NCBI GenBank assembly: GCA_016721505.1
Contig: JADKHX010000006.1
Location: 62,001-126,000 of the forward strand
Length of the DNA stretch: 64,000 nucleotides
Origin: Rhodocyclaceae bacterium
GTDB taxonomy: Bacteria; Pseudomonadota; Gammaproteobacteria; Burkholderiales; Rhodocyclaceae
Reading direction: 5' to 3'
Part shown: piece by piece, positions 37,787-47,537 of the stretch
Layout of the letters: the number at the start of each line of letters is the position of its first letter
Numbering within the stretch: the first letter of the stretch is position 1
Position numbers and translations under genes: made by a program
Notes under the pieces: generated by a model
Database searches by the model: none
What the model was told of the DNA's origin: nothing
The model's input: only the letters and a program-made list of their open reading frames with translations

Positions 37787-39740
37787 AGGCAAGACAACTA
37801 ATCCAATAATTTTTATGCTTGCCAATCTGATCAATTCTCGCCACTTCCTCATCCCCGCTCGCGTATTGCTAAGCTACATCGCGCTCAATGCGCTGGTGCG
37901 CTTTGGTTTGCTCATCTTTAACGGCGATTTCAGTTTGTTGATGCCGCAGCGCGTGATTCCGATGTTTGCCATCGGCGCGGTGTTTGATCTTGCAGCTGGC
38001 GTGTGGTGGCTGCCGCTCATTGCTTTAGTCACTGTGCTTTGGCCGGCCAACTGGACGCGTTCTTTTCGCATCGTGACAGGAGTCTTGATGCTGATAGTGT
38101 GTGCGTCTTTGACCTTCGTTGCCGTATCCGAATTTTTCTTCTGGAACGAGTTCGCTTCGCGCTTTAATTTCATCGCTGTCGACTATTTGATTTACACGCG
38201 CGAAGTCATCGGCAACATCCGCGAGTCCTACGATTTACGACCTGCATTTATCGGCATAGGCCTTTTAACGGTCGGACTTTTCTACACGCAATGGCGCGGC
38301 ATCAAAGACGCATCAAACGCGCCGGTATTGCCGTGGCGCAAACGCTTCATCGGTCTCGCCATCATCTTTGCGTTGCCGGTGCTGTCGTTCTTTTTGATCG
38401 AGCCACGCTATAAAGAATTCAGCGACGATACCCAAGCCGTGCAGCTGGCTGGCAATGGTCACTACGAATTCTTCAGCGCGTTTCGCAACAACGAAATCGA
38501 CTACGCACAGTTCTATCGCTCTGACACCGTGGCAAAGGTTTACAAAGTTTTGCGCGCGCAATTTGAAATCCTCGCACCGGCTAATTTTCATCCGGCGTCG
38601 CCCATGCCTATCGAGCGCGAAATCGTCGGCCGTGGCCCAAGAAAGAACTTGAACGTGGTGCTGATTTCAGTCGAAAGTTTGTCAGCAGAATTTATGGCGG
38701 CATTTGGCAACAAAGAAAATCTCACACCGAATCTGGACAAACTGGCGAGCGAGAGTTTGTTCTTCACCAAGTTCTACGCCACTGGCTTGCGTACCGTGCG
38801 CGGCTTGGAAGCTATTACCCTTTCCATTCCACCTACACCGGGCAATTCCATCGTCAAGCGGCCGAACAACGCCAATCTATTTACGCTTGGCGAAGTGTTC
38901 AAACAAAATGGCTACGAACCGCTTTACATCTATGGTGGTTATGGTTACTTCGACAACATGAATGCGTTCTTTGGCGGAAATGGCTACACCGTGATTGATC
39001 GCACTTCAATCAAGAAAGAAGACATCCATGCTGAAAATATTTGGGGTGTAGCCGACGAAGATTTATTCACTTTGGCGCTACATCAAATCGATCAACGTGA
39101 TGCGATTAAGCAACCGTTTTACGCCCACATCATGACGACGACCAACCATCGTCCTTATACCTATCCCAATGATCGTATCGACATTCCTTCTGGCACTGGT
39201 CGTGGCGGCGCGGTGAAATACACCGATTGGGCGATCGGCGATTTTTTGCGACAGGCGCGGCTAAAACCCTGGTTCGCCAACACGGTGTTCGTTATCCTCG
39301 CCGATCACACAGCATCGGGGCGTGGCAAGACCGATTTGCCAATTGAGAATTTTCACATCCCGATGCTGATTTGGTCACCGGGCAATATTGAACCAGCCAC
39401 GATCAAGACGCTGTCATCACAAATTGATGTCGGCCCGACCTTATTGGCCTTACTAAATTTCAGCTATCGATCAAAATTTTTCGGCCACGACATCCTGCAC
39501 GATGGGCCAAGCAATCAACGCGCCTTCATGGCGAACTATCAATCGGTCGGCTACCTTGAACACGGCACTTTGATAGAGCTACGCCCACAACGCCGCTGGC
39601 GCGCGCTCGATGCCGACAGCGGCAAAGAAATCCCCGCCAATGAAGCCGCATTGAAGTCGCTCGATGAGGCGGTGAGCTACTACCAATCGGCTTCCGAGGC
39701 TTTTCGAGCGGGGACTCTGAGCAATCCGGAGAAGCCGTAA
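37773..39740 (+). CDS. LTA-synthase-like membrane sulfatase-family protein
   Basis: A 655-residue protein with about five N-terminal membrane segments and a C-terminal extracytoplasmic alkaline-phosphatase-superfamily domain: LNVVLISVESLSAEFMAAFG (metal site), ATGLRTVRGLEAITLSIPP (Thr nucleophile position as in LtaS), ADEDLFTLALHQI, FYAHIMTTTNHRPY and LADHTASGRG. Such proteins transfer phosphoglycerol or phosphoethanolamine groups to envelope glycans in Gram-negatives. ATG 37773 lies inside a dispersed repeat; MLANLINSRHF at 37815 is an equally possible start, and neither has a strong ribosome site. Confidence 0.88.
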   Translation: MVSTKGKTTNPIIFMLANLINSRHFLIPARVLLSYIALNALVRFGLLIFNGDFSLLMPQRVIPMFAIGAVFDLAAGVWWLPLIALVTVLWPANWTRSFRIVTGVLMLIVCASLTFVAVSEFFFWNEFASRFNFIAVDYLIYTREVIGNIRESYDLRPAFIGIGLLTVGLFYTQWRGIKDASNAPVLPWRKRFIGLAIIFALPVLSFFLIEPRYKEFSDDTQAVQLAGNGHYEFFSAFRNNEIDYAQFYRSDTVAKVYKVLRAQFEILAPANFHPASPMPIEREIVGRGPRKNLNVVLISVESLSAEFMAAFGNKENLTPNLDKLASESLFFTKFYATGLRTVRGLEAITLSIPPTPGNSIVKRPNNANLFTLGEVFKQNGYEPLYIYGGYGYFDNMNAFFGGNGYTVIDRTSIKKEDIHAENIWGVADEDLFTLALHQIDQRDAIKQPFYAHIMTTTNHRPYTYPNDRIDIPSGTGRGGAVKYTDWAIGDFLRQARLKPWFANTVFVILADHTASGRGKTDLPIENFHIPMLIWSPGNIEPATIKTLSSQIDVGPTLLALLNFSYRSKFFGHDILHDGPSNQRAFMANYQSVGYLEHGTLIELRPQRRWRALDADSGKEIPANEAALKSLDEAVSYYQSASEAFRAGTLSNPEKP

Positions 39741-39762
39741 AGCCTAGCCGGAATTAAGCGTC

Positions 39763-41790
39763 TTACTCCAACAAATACTTGCGCATAAAGTTAATCGACG
39801 AATAGAACAAATAATCGCTATTTGCCTTCTTGGCAAAGCCGTGACCTTCGTTGTCGGCAAGCATGTACCAGTAAGGAGTGTTCTGTTTTTTCAAGGTTGC
39901 GACAATTTGTTCGGCCTCTGTGTAGGGCACACGTGGGTCGTTTTTACCTTGCACAATGAACATAGGCTTGGTCATTTTCTCAGCGCGATTCAGCGGCGAA
40001 ATTTCTTGCAAGAATGCGCGCATAGACGGGTCACGCTCGTCACCATATTCGACACGACGCAAATCACGACGATAGCTTTCGGTGTTTTGTAAGAAGGTCA
40101 CAAAATTTGAAATGCCAACCGCATCAATCGCGCCGGCAATGTGCTCCGGATATAAGGCGGCAATCGCTAACACCATATAGCCGCCATAACTGCCGCCAGT
40201 CACCATCACGCGACTGGCATCCATGTCCGGCTGCGCAGCAATCCAATCAAACAGCGCACGTATGTCCTTCACCGAATCTTCACGCAGCCGGCCGTTGTCC
40301 AACTTCAAAAAGGTCTTGCCAAAGCCGCTGGAGCCGCGCACGTTGGGGTAGATCGTGGTGATGCCCATCTCGTTGCCATAATAATTATTTCGCCCACCAA
40401 AACCGGCCTGCGCTTGCGATTCCGGTCCGCCATGAATGTTGATTACCACTGGACGCTTGCCCGGATACTTCGCTGCAGGTGCGCGATAGACCAAGCCGGA
40501 AATCATCCTGCCGTCAAAACTCTTCCAGCGTGCAACTTCCGCTTCGACAAATTTTGCGGGATCGACTCCCACTGCTTCATGGGTTGTCCACCGCTCCATT
40601 TTTCCGCTTTTCACGCTATATGAAAAAACATCCGATGGCGCTTTGGCCGAACTGACCGTAAGCGCCAAAGTGTCCGTGTCCCTGAACCAGCTCAAGCCGC
40701 CAATACTGCCGTTTGGAAGCTTGGGGGTTGGCAACCATTTCATATCTGCCAGGCGCAATAAGTGCAGCACGTCGACACCATCTTCATTGCTCACTATCGC
40801 AATCAGCTTGCCGTCTTTCGACACGGAAAAACTTTGTATGTCCCAATTGATATTGCCCGACAAAACACGACTTATGCGTGTTTTCAAATCAATGTAGACC
40901 AATCGCTTGAATTCCGAATCACGGTCACTTTCGGCATATAGACCTTTCCCGTCGCGGCTAAAACGTACACCACCATAGGACACCTTTTCATCGGCTTTGG
41001 CTTCCAAACCTGCCTCAATGAACTGCTCGCGCTTGCCGGTGGCAATGTCCATGAGCCAAATTTTGCTTTCGTTTGCCGAAACATATTCAACCAGCACCAA
41101 GCGCTTGTCATCAAATGAAAAACTCAGTCCACCCCATCCGCCACCAGGCAGAGTTGCCAGCAATCGCGCCGCTTTGGGGTCAGCTTCCATGGCTTTCGGA
41201 TCGCCAACAAATAAATCAGTTTGGATACCGTCCGTCGCACCGGACCGATTCAACGGCACCGTCAGATAAGCAATCTTGTCGCCCGCCTTGGCCCAGGCGG
41301 AGCCATTAACACGCCGGTCTTCCGGCGTGATCGGCTTGGCCACGGCAATGCCTTTGGTATCCAATGAGTCACTGCGATATAAACGAAACACTTCATTGCC
41401 ACCAGTGTCCTTGGTAAAAATCATCGCCTCGCCACCTTTGGGCTGAATGCTTGCGCCGCGCACTGGCTCCACGTAATCCGTGCGCAAACTCAACGCCGCA
41501 CCCGGGGCGCTCAGCGCAAAAATTTGCGGCGTATTCAGATGTCGGCGCACCACCAGCATCTCGCGTTTTTTTGAATGCCACGCGGTAAAACTCGTCGGCT
41601 TAAATTCCGTGTAACGCGTCACGTCCGCCTGCAGCGCAACCGACACCGGCGGCACGTTTTCATTTAACAGCGCAACCGGCGGCGTAAGCAGCGCCGCACT
41701 AGGATCCTGCGCTTGTGCGGCAAGTGCAACGAATGTCCCGAGCGCCCACAGTAAGCGCGCTGCAGCACTAGCGGTAAATTTGGATGCCAT
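39763..41790 (-). CDS. S9 family peptidase (prolyl oligopeptidase/acylaminoacyl peptidase type)
   Basis: Serine peptidase exported to the periplasm. The 675-residue protein has a signal peptide ending LAAQAQ, a seven-bladed beta-propeller of TolB/WD-like repeats over residues 40-390, and an alpha/beta-hydrolase domain. Catalytic Ser is in VTGGSYGGYMV, Asp in VQGKNDPRVPYTE and His in DNEGHGFAKK; INIHGGPESQAQAGFG forms the oxyanion region. Alone on its strand between unrelated genes. Substrate unknown. Confidence 0.93.
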   Translation of the reverse strand: MASKFTASAAARLLWALGTFVALAAQAQDPSAALLTPPVALLNENVPPVSVALQADVTRYTEFKPTSFTAWHSKKREMLVVRRHLNTPQIFALSAPGAALSLRTDYVEPVRGASIQPKGGEAMIFTKDTGGNEVFRLYRSDSLDTKGIAVAKPITPEDRRVNGSAWAKAGDKIAYLTVPLNRSGATDGIQTDLFVGDPKAMEADPKAARLLATLPGGGWGGLSFSFDDKRLVLVEYVSANESKIWLMDIATGKREQFIEAGLEAKADEKVSYGGVRFSRDGKGLYAESDRDSEFKRLVYIDLKTRISRVLSGNINWDIQSFSVSKDGKLIAIVSNEDGVDVLHLLRLADMKWLPTPKLPNGSIGGLSWFRDTDTLALTVSSAKAPSDVFSYSVKSGKMERWTTHEAVGVDPAKFVEAEVARWKSFDGRMISGLVYRAPAAKYPGKRPVVINIHGGPESQAQAGFGGRNNYYGNEMGITTIYPNVRGSSGFGKTFLKLDNGRLREDSVKDIRALFDWIAAQPDMDASRVMVTGGSYGGYMVLAIAALYPEHIAGAIDAVGISNFVTFLQNTESYRRDLRRVEYGDERDPSMRAFLQEISPLNRAEKMTKPMFIVQGKNDPRVPYTEAEQIVATLKKQNTPYWYMLADNEGHGFAKKANSDYLFYSSINFMRKYLLE

Positions 41791-41871
41791 GTTGAATCAC
41801 CTTTATTGAAATCAAATGAGACGCGAATGATTACACACAAACACTTTTGACGGCTTCGAATCCAGACACGT

Positions 41872-41895
41872 CAGTTGGTGCTGGCCATACGCCGT
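41872..41895 (+). repeat. Dispersed repeat, short form
   Basis: CAGTTGGTGCTG followed by GCCATACGCCGT, between the start of the S9 peptidase gene and the stop of the AIM24 gene. Confidence 0.8.
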
Positions 41896-41928
41896 CACCA
41901 AATCATGTTACCGACCGATTAAAACCCC

Positions 41929-42723
41929 TTAGTCGTCACCATTGAACAAACCACCGAGCACGCCGCCTTGTTCACCGCCAGCGCCACCGCCACCCTTGCC
42001 TCTCGGTGCTGCCGCAAATATCCGTGAGGCCAAACGGGCGAATGGCAAGGACTGTATCCAGACCGTTCCCGGCCCGCGCAGCACGGCGAAAAATAGTCCT
42101 TCGCCGCCGAACAGCGCGGTCTTTACGCCACCGACAAACTGAATATCAAAATCGACGCTCGGGGTATAAGCAACCACACAGCCGGTATCAACGCGTAAGG
42201 TTTCGCCTAAGGCGAGCTGGCGCTCTATCACCATGCCGCCGGAATGCGCGAAGGCTAAACCATCACCTTCTAACTTTTGCATAATGAAACCTTCACCGCC
42301 AAAAAATCCGGTGCCAATTTTTTTCTGGAACGCAATGCCTAGCGACACGCCTTTTGCTGCGCACAGAAAAGCGTCCTTTTGGCACAGCATGGTGCCGCCG
42401 TATTTGGTCAAATCGAGAGGAATAATTTTGCCGGTGTAGGGTGCGGCAAAAGCCACCCGTTTCTTGCCTTGACCGTTGTGAGTGTAAACCGTGGTGAACA
42501 TTGATTCACCGGTAATCAGCCGCTTGCCTGCGCCAACCAGCTTGCCGAAGAAACCACCTTGATCGGCTGACGCATCACCGAATACCGTGGTCATCGAGAT
42601 GCCATCTTCCATATACATCATGCTGCCCGCTTCGCCTATCGCAGCCTCGCCGGGGTCGAGCTCGATTTCGACGAACTGCATGTCGTCGCCGTGGATGAAA
42701 TAGTCAATACGGTCCATTGCCAT
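41929..42723 (-). CDS. TIGR00266/AIM24 family protein
   Basis: A 264-residue member of the widespread AIM24 (TIGR00266) family, whose biochemical role is not established. It reads MDRIDYFIHGDDMQFVEIEL, GEAGSMMYMEDGISM, ITGESMFTTVYTHNG, GGEGFIMQKLEGDGLAFAH and GGEGLFFAVLRGPGTVWIQSLPF, all family hallmarks of a trimeric beta-sandwich, and ends in a glycine-rich tail. ATG 42723 has AGGAG seven bases upstream; an upstream in-frame ATG (42789) lacks support. Confidence 0.92.
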   Translation of the reverse strand: MAMDRIDYFIHGDDMQFVEIELDPGEAAIGEAGSMMYMEDGISMTTVFGDASADQGGFFGKLVGAGKRLITGESMFTTVYTHNGQGKKRVAFAAPYTGKIIPLDLTKYGGTMLCQKDAFLCAAKGVSLGIAFQKKIGTGFFGGEGFIMQKLEGDGLAFAHSGGMVIERQLALGETLRVDTGCVVAYTPSVDFDIQFVGGVKTALFGGEGLFFAVLRGPGTVWIQSLPFARLASRIFAAAPRGKGGGGAGGEQGGVLGGLFNGDD

Positions 42724-42870
42724 GATGCGCTCCTGATTGCGGTGGAAGAGTCGCAAAGCATACCTCAGCCATATTGCAAAAAACCGCACAATTTTTGTTG
42801 CCAGCGCGCCTCTCGTCGTGCATAGTTCGCCACCTTTTTCTAGCGCTCAGGCGCGACACCTTGCCCACCC

Positions 42871-45204
42871 ATGCTCCCATCAATAGAACAACGTATCGCT
42901 GCCGACATTGGCGCACGTCCGCAACAAGTTATCGCTGCCGTGCAACTCCTCGACGAAGGCGCGAGCGTCCCGTTTATCGCCCGTTATCGCAAAGAAATTA
43001 CCGACAATCTGGACGACACACAGTTACGTCTTCTGGAAGAGCGTCTGAGCTATCTGCGCGAATTGGAAGACCGCCGCGCCGCAGTGATTGAAGCCATCGA
43101 CGAGCAAGGAAAACTGACACCCGAGCTACGCGCCTTGATTGCCAATGCCGAGACCAAACAGAGCTTGGAAGACCTCTATTTGCCCTACAAGCTCAAGCGT
43201 CGCACCAAGGCGCAAATCGCGCGGGAGGCTGGCTTAGAGCCTTTGGCGAATAATTTGTTTAACGATCCGACGTTGACCACTGAAATCGAAGCAGCGAAAT
43301 ATGTGCGCGTCGAACTAGAGCCGCCCGAGCTCCATGTGCCGGATATCAAAGCAGCGCTCGAAGGCGCACGGCAAATTTTGATGGAGCGCTTCAGCGAAGA
43401 CGCTGCGCTGCTGGAAAAACTACGCCGCACTTTGAATGATCATGCGCTCATCGTCTCAACGGTGGTCGCCGGTAAAGAAAACGAAGCAGCGAAATTTCGA
43501 GATTGGTTTGATTTTCGTGAGCCGGTCAAATCGATTCCGTCGCATCGTGCGCTGGCCTTATTGCGTGGCCGCAATGAAGATTTTTTGCGCGTGGCCATCA
43601 AGACCGAAGCAGAATTGCGCGACCCGCCCCAAGCCTCGCCTTGCATCGCTATCGTCAGTGGGCATTTTGGTATCGCCGACAAAAATCGTGCCGGCGACAA
43701 ATGGTTGTTGGAGACCGCGCGCTGGGCTTGGTTGGTGAAGCTCTCGCTGCATTTGGAAAGTGAGTTGATGACGCAATTGCGTGAGCGTGCCGAAATGGAG
43801 GCGATACGTGTTTTCGCGCGCAATTTGCATGACCTATTGCTTGCTGCACCAGCCGGCCCGCGTGCGGTGATTGGTCTTGATCCGGGCATCCGCACCGGTG
43901 TCAAAGTGGCCGTGGTGGATGCCACCGGAAAGCTGGTTGATACCGCCGTGATTTACCCGCATGAGCCGCGCAAAGACTGGGAAGGATCGCTGGCGACTTT
44001 GCGCTTGCTGGCACAAAAACATCACGCTGAACTGGTAAGCATAGGCAATGGCACGGCGAGCCGCGAGACCGACAAATTGGCAGGCGATTTGATGAAGCGC
44101 CACCCCGAACTGGGTTTGAGCAAAATCGTCGTCTCTGAAGCCGGTGCGTCGATTTACTCGGCCTCTGAATTGGCGGCCAAGGAATTCCCCGATCTTGATG
44201 TCAGCTTGCGCGGTGCGGTGTCTATCGCACGGCGACTGCAAGACCCGCTGGCCGAGCTGGTCAAGATAGATCCGAAATCCATCGGCGTTGGGCAGTATCA
44301 ACACGACGTGAATCAAGCCAAACTTGCACGACAGTTGGATGCCGTGGTGGAAGATTGCGTGAATGCCGTTGGCGTGGATGTGAACACGGCGAGCGTGCCG
44401 CTACTCACTCGAATCTCTGGCCTCAACAGCACTTTGGCTGGCAACATCGTCGCCCATCGCGATACGCATGGTGCGTTCAAATCACGTGCGGCACTGCGCG
44501 AAGTGCCGCGCCTCGGCGACAAGACATTTGAGCAAGCCGCCGGTTTCTTGCGCGTTGCCAATGGCGACAATCCACTCGACATTTCGGCTGTGCATCCGGA
44601 AGCTTATCCGGTGGTTGAACGCATCATTAAAGACATCAAAAAAAGCATGCGGGAAATTCTTGGTGATAGCCGTGCGCTACGCGATTTGGACGCTCGCAAA
44701 TATGTCGATGAACGCTTCGGCTTGCCCACCGTACAAGACATCATCAAAGAATTGGAAAAACCCGGCCGCGATCCACGACCGGAATTCAAAGCCGCGACCT
44801 TTCGTGATGGCATCGAAGCCTTGAAAGATTTACTACCCGGCATGTTGCTCGAAGGCGTGGTCACCAACGTCACCAACTTTGGCGCCTTCGTCGATATCGG
44901 CGTGCATCAAGACGGGCTGGTGCATGTCTCTGCGCTATCAAACAAATTTGTCAAAGACGCGCATGAAGTGGTGAAGGCGGGCCAAGTGGTGAAAGTCAAA
45001 GTGTTAGAAGTGGATTTGGCAAGGAAGCGTGTGGCACTAACCATGCGACTGGCAGATGAAATTCCGAGGACAACGAAATCGCCTAACTCGTCAGTTGGTG
45101 CTGATGACACGCTGTCCCGTAACGCTAAGACTAAAAATCCACCACGGGAAGCCGCCCCCACTAGCGGAGCAATGGCGGCCGCGTTTGCCGCATTGAAGCG
45201 GTAA
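42871..45204 (+). CDS. tex: Tex-like RNA-binding transcription accessory protein
   Basis: Cytosolic nucleic-acid-binding protein with S1 domain. The 777-residue protein has the Tex N-terminal helical region (VAAVQLLDEGASVPFIARYRKE), the YqgF-like domain (VIGLDPGIRTGVKVAVVD), the helix-hairpin-helix region (VNTASVPLLTRISGLN) and the S1 domain near residues 650-725 (GMLLEGVVTNVTNFGAFVDIGVHQDGLVHVS). The C-terminal tail after the S1 domain includes SVGADDTLS, encoded by a dispersed repeat, so the tail length is lineage-specific. Confidence 0.96.
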   Translation: MLPSIEQRIAADIGARPQQVIAAVQLLDEGASVPFIARYRKEITDNLDDTQLRLLEERLSYLRELEDRRAAVIEAIDEQGKLTPELRALIANAETKQSLEDLYLPYKLKRRTKAQIAREAGLEPLANNLFNDPTLTTEIEAAKYVRVELEPPELHVPDIKAALEGARQILMERFSEDAALLEKLRRTLNDHALIVSTVVAGKENEAAKFRDWFDFREPVKSIPSHRALALLRGRNEDFLRVAIKTEAELRDPPQASPCIAIVSGHFGIADKNRAGDKWLLETARWAWLVKLSLHLESELMTQLRERAEMEAIRVFARNLHDLLLAAPAGPRAVIGLDPGIRTGVKVAVVDATGKLVDTAVIYPHEPRKDWEGSLATLRLLAQKHHAELVSIGNGTASRETDKLAGDLMKRHPELGLSKIVVSEAGASIYSASELAAKEFPDLDVSLRGAVSIARRLQDPLAELVKIDPKSIGVGQYQHDVNQAKLARQLDAVVEDCVNAVGVDVNTASVPLLTRISGLNSTLAGNIVAHRDTHGAFKSRAALREVPRLGDKTFEQAAGFLRVANGDNPLDISAVHPEAYPVVERIIKDIKKSMREILGDSRALRDLDARKYVDERFGLPTVQDIIKELEKPGRDPRPEFKAATFRDGIEALKDLLPGMLLEGVVTNVTNFGAFVDIGVHQDGLVHVSALSNKFVKDAHEVVKAGQVVKVKVLEVDLARKRVALTMRLADEIPRTTKSPNSSVGADDTLSRNAKTKNPPREAAPTSGAMAAAFAALKR
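45092..45115 (+). repeat. Dispersed repeat, short form, coding
   Basis: CAGTTGGTGCTG followed by ATGACACGCTGT, in frame within the C-terminal tail of tex (SVGADDTLS). Confidence 0.8.
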
Positions 45205-45210
45205 ATTTCA

Positions 45211-45513
45211 ATGAAGAAACTACGGCGTTATTTACTAATCGTACTCGGCATTCCCTTACTCGGAATGGCCTATTGCACTAGCAACTTTCTTACTGCCGAA
45301 TCGCGCGTTCGCAACGCGTGCGAGCGCATTACGCCGGGCATGTCGCGCGCGGATCTTGCTCAGTACGCGCGAACTCACGGACTCGCGCCAACGCCGACAA
45401 TTGAAACAGGCACTAGCTGGATGGTCGAGACAAAAACCTATGGTCGCTATGGTTGCAAAGTTTTGCTCGAGGCGGGATTGGTCAAACAAGCGGACTATCA
45501 TTTCGCCGATTAG
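45211..45513 (+). CDS. Small exported or membrane-anchored protein, unknown
   Basis: A 100-residue protein with a basic N-terminus and one hydrophobic segment (RYLLIVLGIPLLGMAYCTS), possibly a signal anchor or a poor lipoprotein signal. The exported part has Cys in VRNACERITPGMSRADLAQYARTHG and YGRYGCKVLLEAG, suggesting a disulfide and resembling SmpA/BamE-like small domains only loosely. It begins 6 bases after the tex stop. No function assigned. Confidence 0.6.
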   Translation: MKKLRRYLLIVLGIPLLGMAYCTSNFLTAESRVRNACERITPGMSRADLAQYARTHGLAPTPTIETGTSWMVETKTYGRYGCKVLLEAGLVKQADYHFAD

Positions 45514-45553
45514 CCGTCTCGCGCAAATTCAAACCTACTCAAAGGCCAAGCGC

Positions 45554-45964
45554 ATGCAAAACACTACTTGGTATTCCAATTTCGCCAAATCCACCGCACA
45601 TTTTTGTGGCCGCCCACGGGTGTTCGCGATTGCGGTCGGGGTGATCGTGCTTTGGATTCTGACCGGGCCAATTTTCGGCTTCAGTGACACTTGGCAATTG
45701 GTGATCAATACCGGCACCACTATCATTACTTTTTTGATGGTGTTCCTAATCCAGAACACGCAAAACCGCGACACCGAGGCAATACAGGTGAAGCTCGATG
45801 AACTCATCCGCGCGACTCAAGGTGCGCACAATGCGCTACTCGATCTTGAAGAGTTGGAACAAGAGTCGCTGGACGAGTTCAAGCAGAAATATCATGGCTT
45901 GGCGCGTGCGGCGCGGGCGCAATTGACCCGTGGTGTGGTCGACACCGACACGCCGGAGACCTAA
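45554..45964 (+). CDS. Low-affinity iron permease family membrane protein
   Basis: A 136-residue inner-membrane protein of the low-affinity iron permease / YgjV-like DUF family: N-terminus WYSNFAKSTAHFCGRPRVFAIAVGVIVLWILTGP, then FSDTWQLVINTGTTIITFLMVFLIQNTQNRDTEAIQVKLDELIRA, which is the diagnostic stretch. Two membrane segments precede a soluble helical tail. ATG 45554 is chosen because the family begins there; the frame is open upstream into the previous gene. The name is historical; iron transport is not shown. Confidence 0.85.
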   Translation: MQNTTWYSNFAKSTAHFCGRPRVFAIAVGVIVLWILTGPIFGFSDTWQLVINTGTTIITFLMVFLIQNTQNRDTEAIQVKLDELIRATQGAHNALLDLEELEQESLDEFKQKYHGLARAARAQLTRGVVDTDTPET

Positions 45965-47415
45965 TGCTGTACGTGGAAAAAGCGCCGGATGCGAGATAGC
46001 ACGCTGCGCATTTCCACCTGTTGGGTCTCGCTGACAACAACTTGATGGAGCGCTGTGTCGTTGGTTTTGTGCCGCGCATCGATAAGCTCAGCGATACGTT
46101 CGACCAGCGATGGATTGTGCGCAAAAATCGCCGCCATCGTCTCTTTTTTGACTACAAATAACACGGTCGGTTCTGTAGTTTGAATATTTGCCGAGCGCGG
46201 CTCGCCAGTGAATAGCGACATTTCGCCGAAGCAATCGCCAGGCCAAAGTCGGCCGACGATAACGGGGCCGTCGGACTTGTCGATGGTGACTGCCAAACCG
46301 CCCTCGGAAACCACAAACATGCTGTCGCCCGGCTCCCCGGCTTGGATCAATTGATGCCCGGCCTGTAAGCGCAAAGTCTGCACTTCGGCGGCCACGGTGG
46401 CCAAATCATTAGGCGGCAAAATCGACAGGAAACGCACGCTGCCGAGCATCGCCAAGCGCGCCTGTGGTTGGTCGATGTGATGTGTACTGACATTGGCTGG
46501 TGGAGCGACATCGGTATGCTGCGTGCGGACCACCGGGATGCCAGCTGCTTTGAGAAATTGCAGGGCGTTGACCAACACGAGATGATTCACTTTCACCGGC
46601 GAAATGCTGCCCGCATCAATGCAATACAGCATGCGGAAATTAATGCCACCATCTTTGATCGAGCTGATGCGTACATAGGGTGCGGGGTTGCTGGCGATAG
46701 CACCTTCTTGCGCCGTTTTATTCAGCGCACCTTGCAGCACGGCACGGATACGCACTTCATCGTGCTCTGCGCCAAGGTCTATGCCGGAGCCAAACTCCGT
46801 CCAGCGTGTTGGTCTTGAACGATTGACGATGACCAGATTGGCGAACTCGCCGTTCGGAATCAAAATGATATTTTCAGCACGATCAGCGAACACCACCGTA
46901 CGCCACGCAATCTCCAATAGTTTGCCGGACATATCGCGACCACGATGCTGAAAATCCAACCATTCGCCGACGCTCATCGAGCGGTCAAGCTGCAATGCGA
47001 TGCCAGAAAAAATATCGGCGACCAATCCACGCAAAGCAAAGCCCAGCACCAAACCGAGCACGCCGGAAGCGCCCAAAATGGTGGTCAGCGATTGATGAAA
47101 AACCAGATTTATCGCTGCGGCAATCAGCACCGCATAAATCAAAAAACTGGCAATTTGCAAAGCGAGACGTGGCAAACGGGTGACAATTTTTCCGCCCACA
47201 TTTTGGCTGGCCATCGCCCACATGATGTGGTCGACCATCGCCGCGAAAATCACGAATTGGAAGAAGGGCAATATGTCGCCCCACAAAAATCCCGCCTCCT
47301 CACGCCCCGTTGCTAACCAACCCAGCGCAAAACCCAAAAAAGTCGAAGCACAGATCGCTGCGCCGATGTTAAGTGCAGCGATTAGTAAAAATTTTCCGGA
47401 ATTCAATTTGTGCAT
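45961..47415 (-). CDS. MscS-type channel with C-terminal cyclic-nucleotide-binding domain (bCNG-like)
   Basis: A 484-residue inner-membrane channel. About four hydrophobic segments are followed by the MscS pore/beta region (ILGASGVLGLVLGFALRGLVADIFSGIALQLDRSMSVGEWL... in positions 115-170, including the GLVLGFA pore helix), and a C-terminal cNMP-binding/Crp-like domain (residues 330-450) with HQLIQAGEPGDSMFVVSEG and GDCFGEMSLFTGEPRSANIQ, where the FGEMSLFTGEPRSA phosphate-binding cassette is well kept. This is the known bacterial cyclic-nucleotide-gated MscS-like architecture. Its stop touches that of the convergent permease gene. Confidence 0.92.
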   Translation of the reverse strand: MHKLNSGKFLLIAALNIGAAICASTFLGFALGWLATGREEAGFLWGDILPFFQFVIFAAMVDHIMWAMASQNVGGKIVTRLPRLALQIASFLIYAVLIAAAINLVFHQSLTTILGASGVLGLVLGFALRGLVADIFSGIALQLDRSMSVGEWLDFQHRGRDMSGKLLEIAWRTVVFADRAENIILIPNGEFANLVIVNRSRPTRWTEFGSGIDLGAEHDEVRIRAVLQGALNKTAQEGAIASNPAPYVRISSIKDGGINFRMLYCIDAGSISPVKVNHLVLVNALQFLKAAGIPVVRTQHTDVAPPANVSTHHIDQPQARLAMLGSVRFLSILPPNDLATVAAEVQTLRLQAGHQLIQAGEPGDSMFVVSEGGLAVTIDKSDGPVIVGRLWPGDCFGEMSLFTGEPRSANIQTTEPTVLFVVKKETMAAIFAHNPSLVERIAELIDARHKTNDTALHQVVVSETQQVEMRSVLSRIRRFFHVQH

Positions 47416-47487
47416 AGTGGTCGTACAAATAGTTTTCGCGCCGCGATTGCGGCGGCGAATTCAAGCCTGAAGATAAAGTTGCGAGAT

Positions 47488-47529
47488 TGTGCTGGTGACG
47501 GGTTGGCCCATTCACCGGCCAAACGCCGT
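47488..47529 (+). repeat. Dispersed repeat, long form
   Basis: TTGTGCTGGTGACGGGT, inner TGGCCCATTCACCGGCCA hairpin, then AACGCCGT, located 9 bases past the 3' end of the M13 peptidase gene. Confidence 0.75.
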
Positions 47530-47537
47530 GAGTGCGC

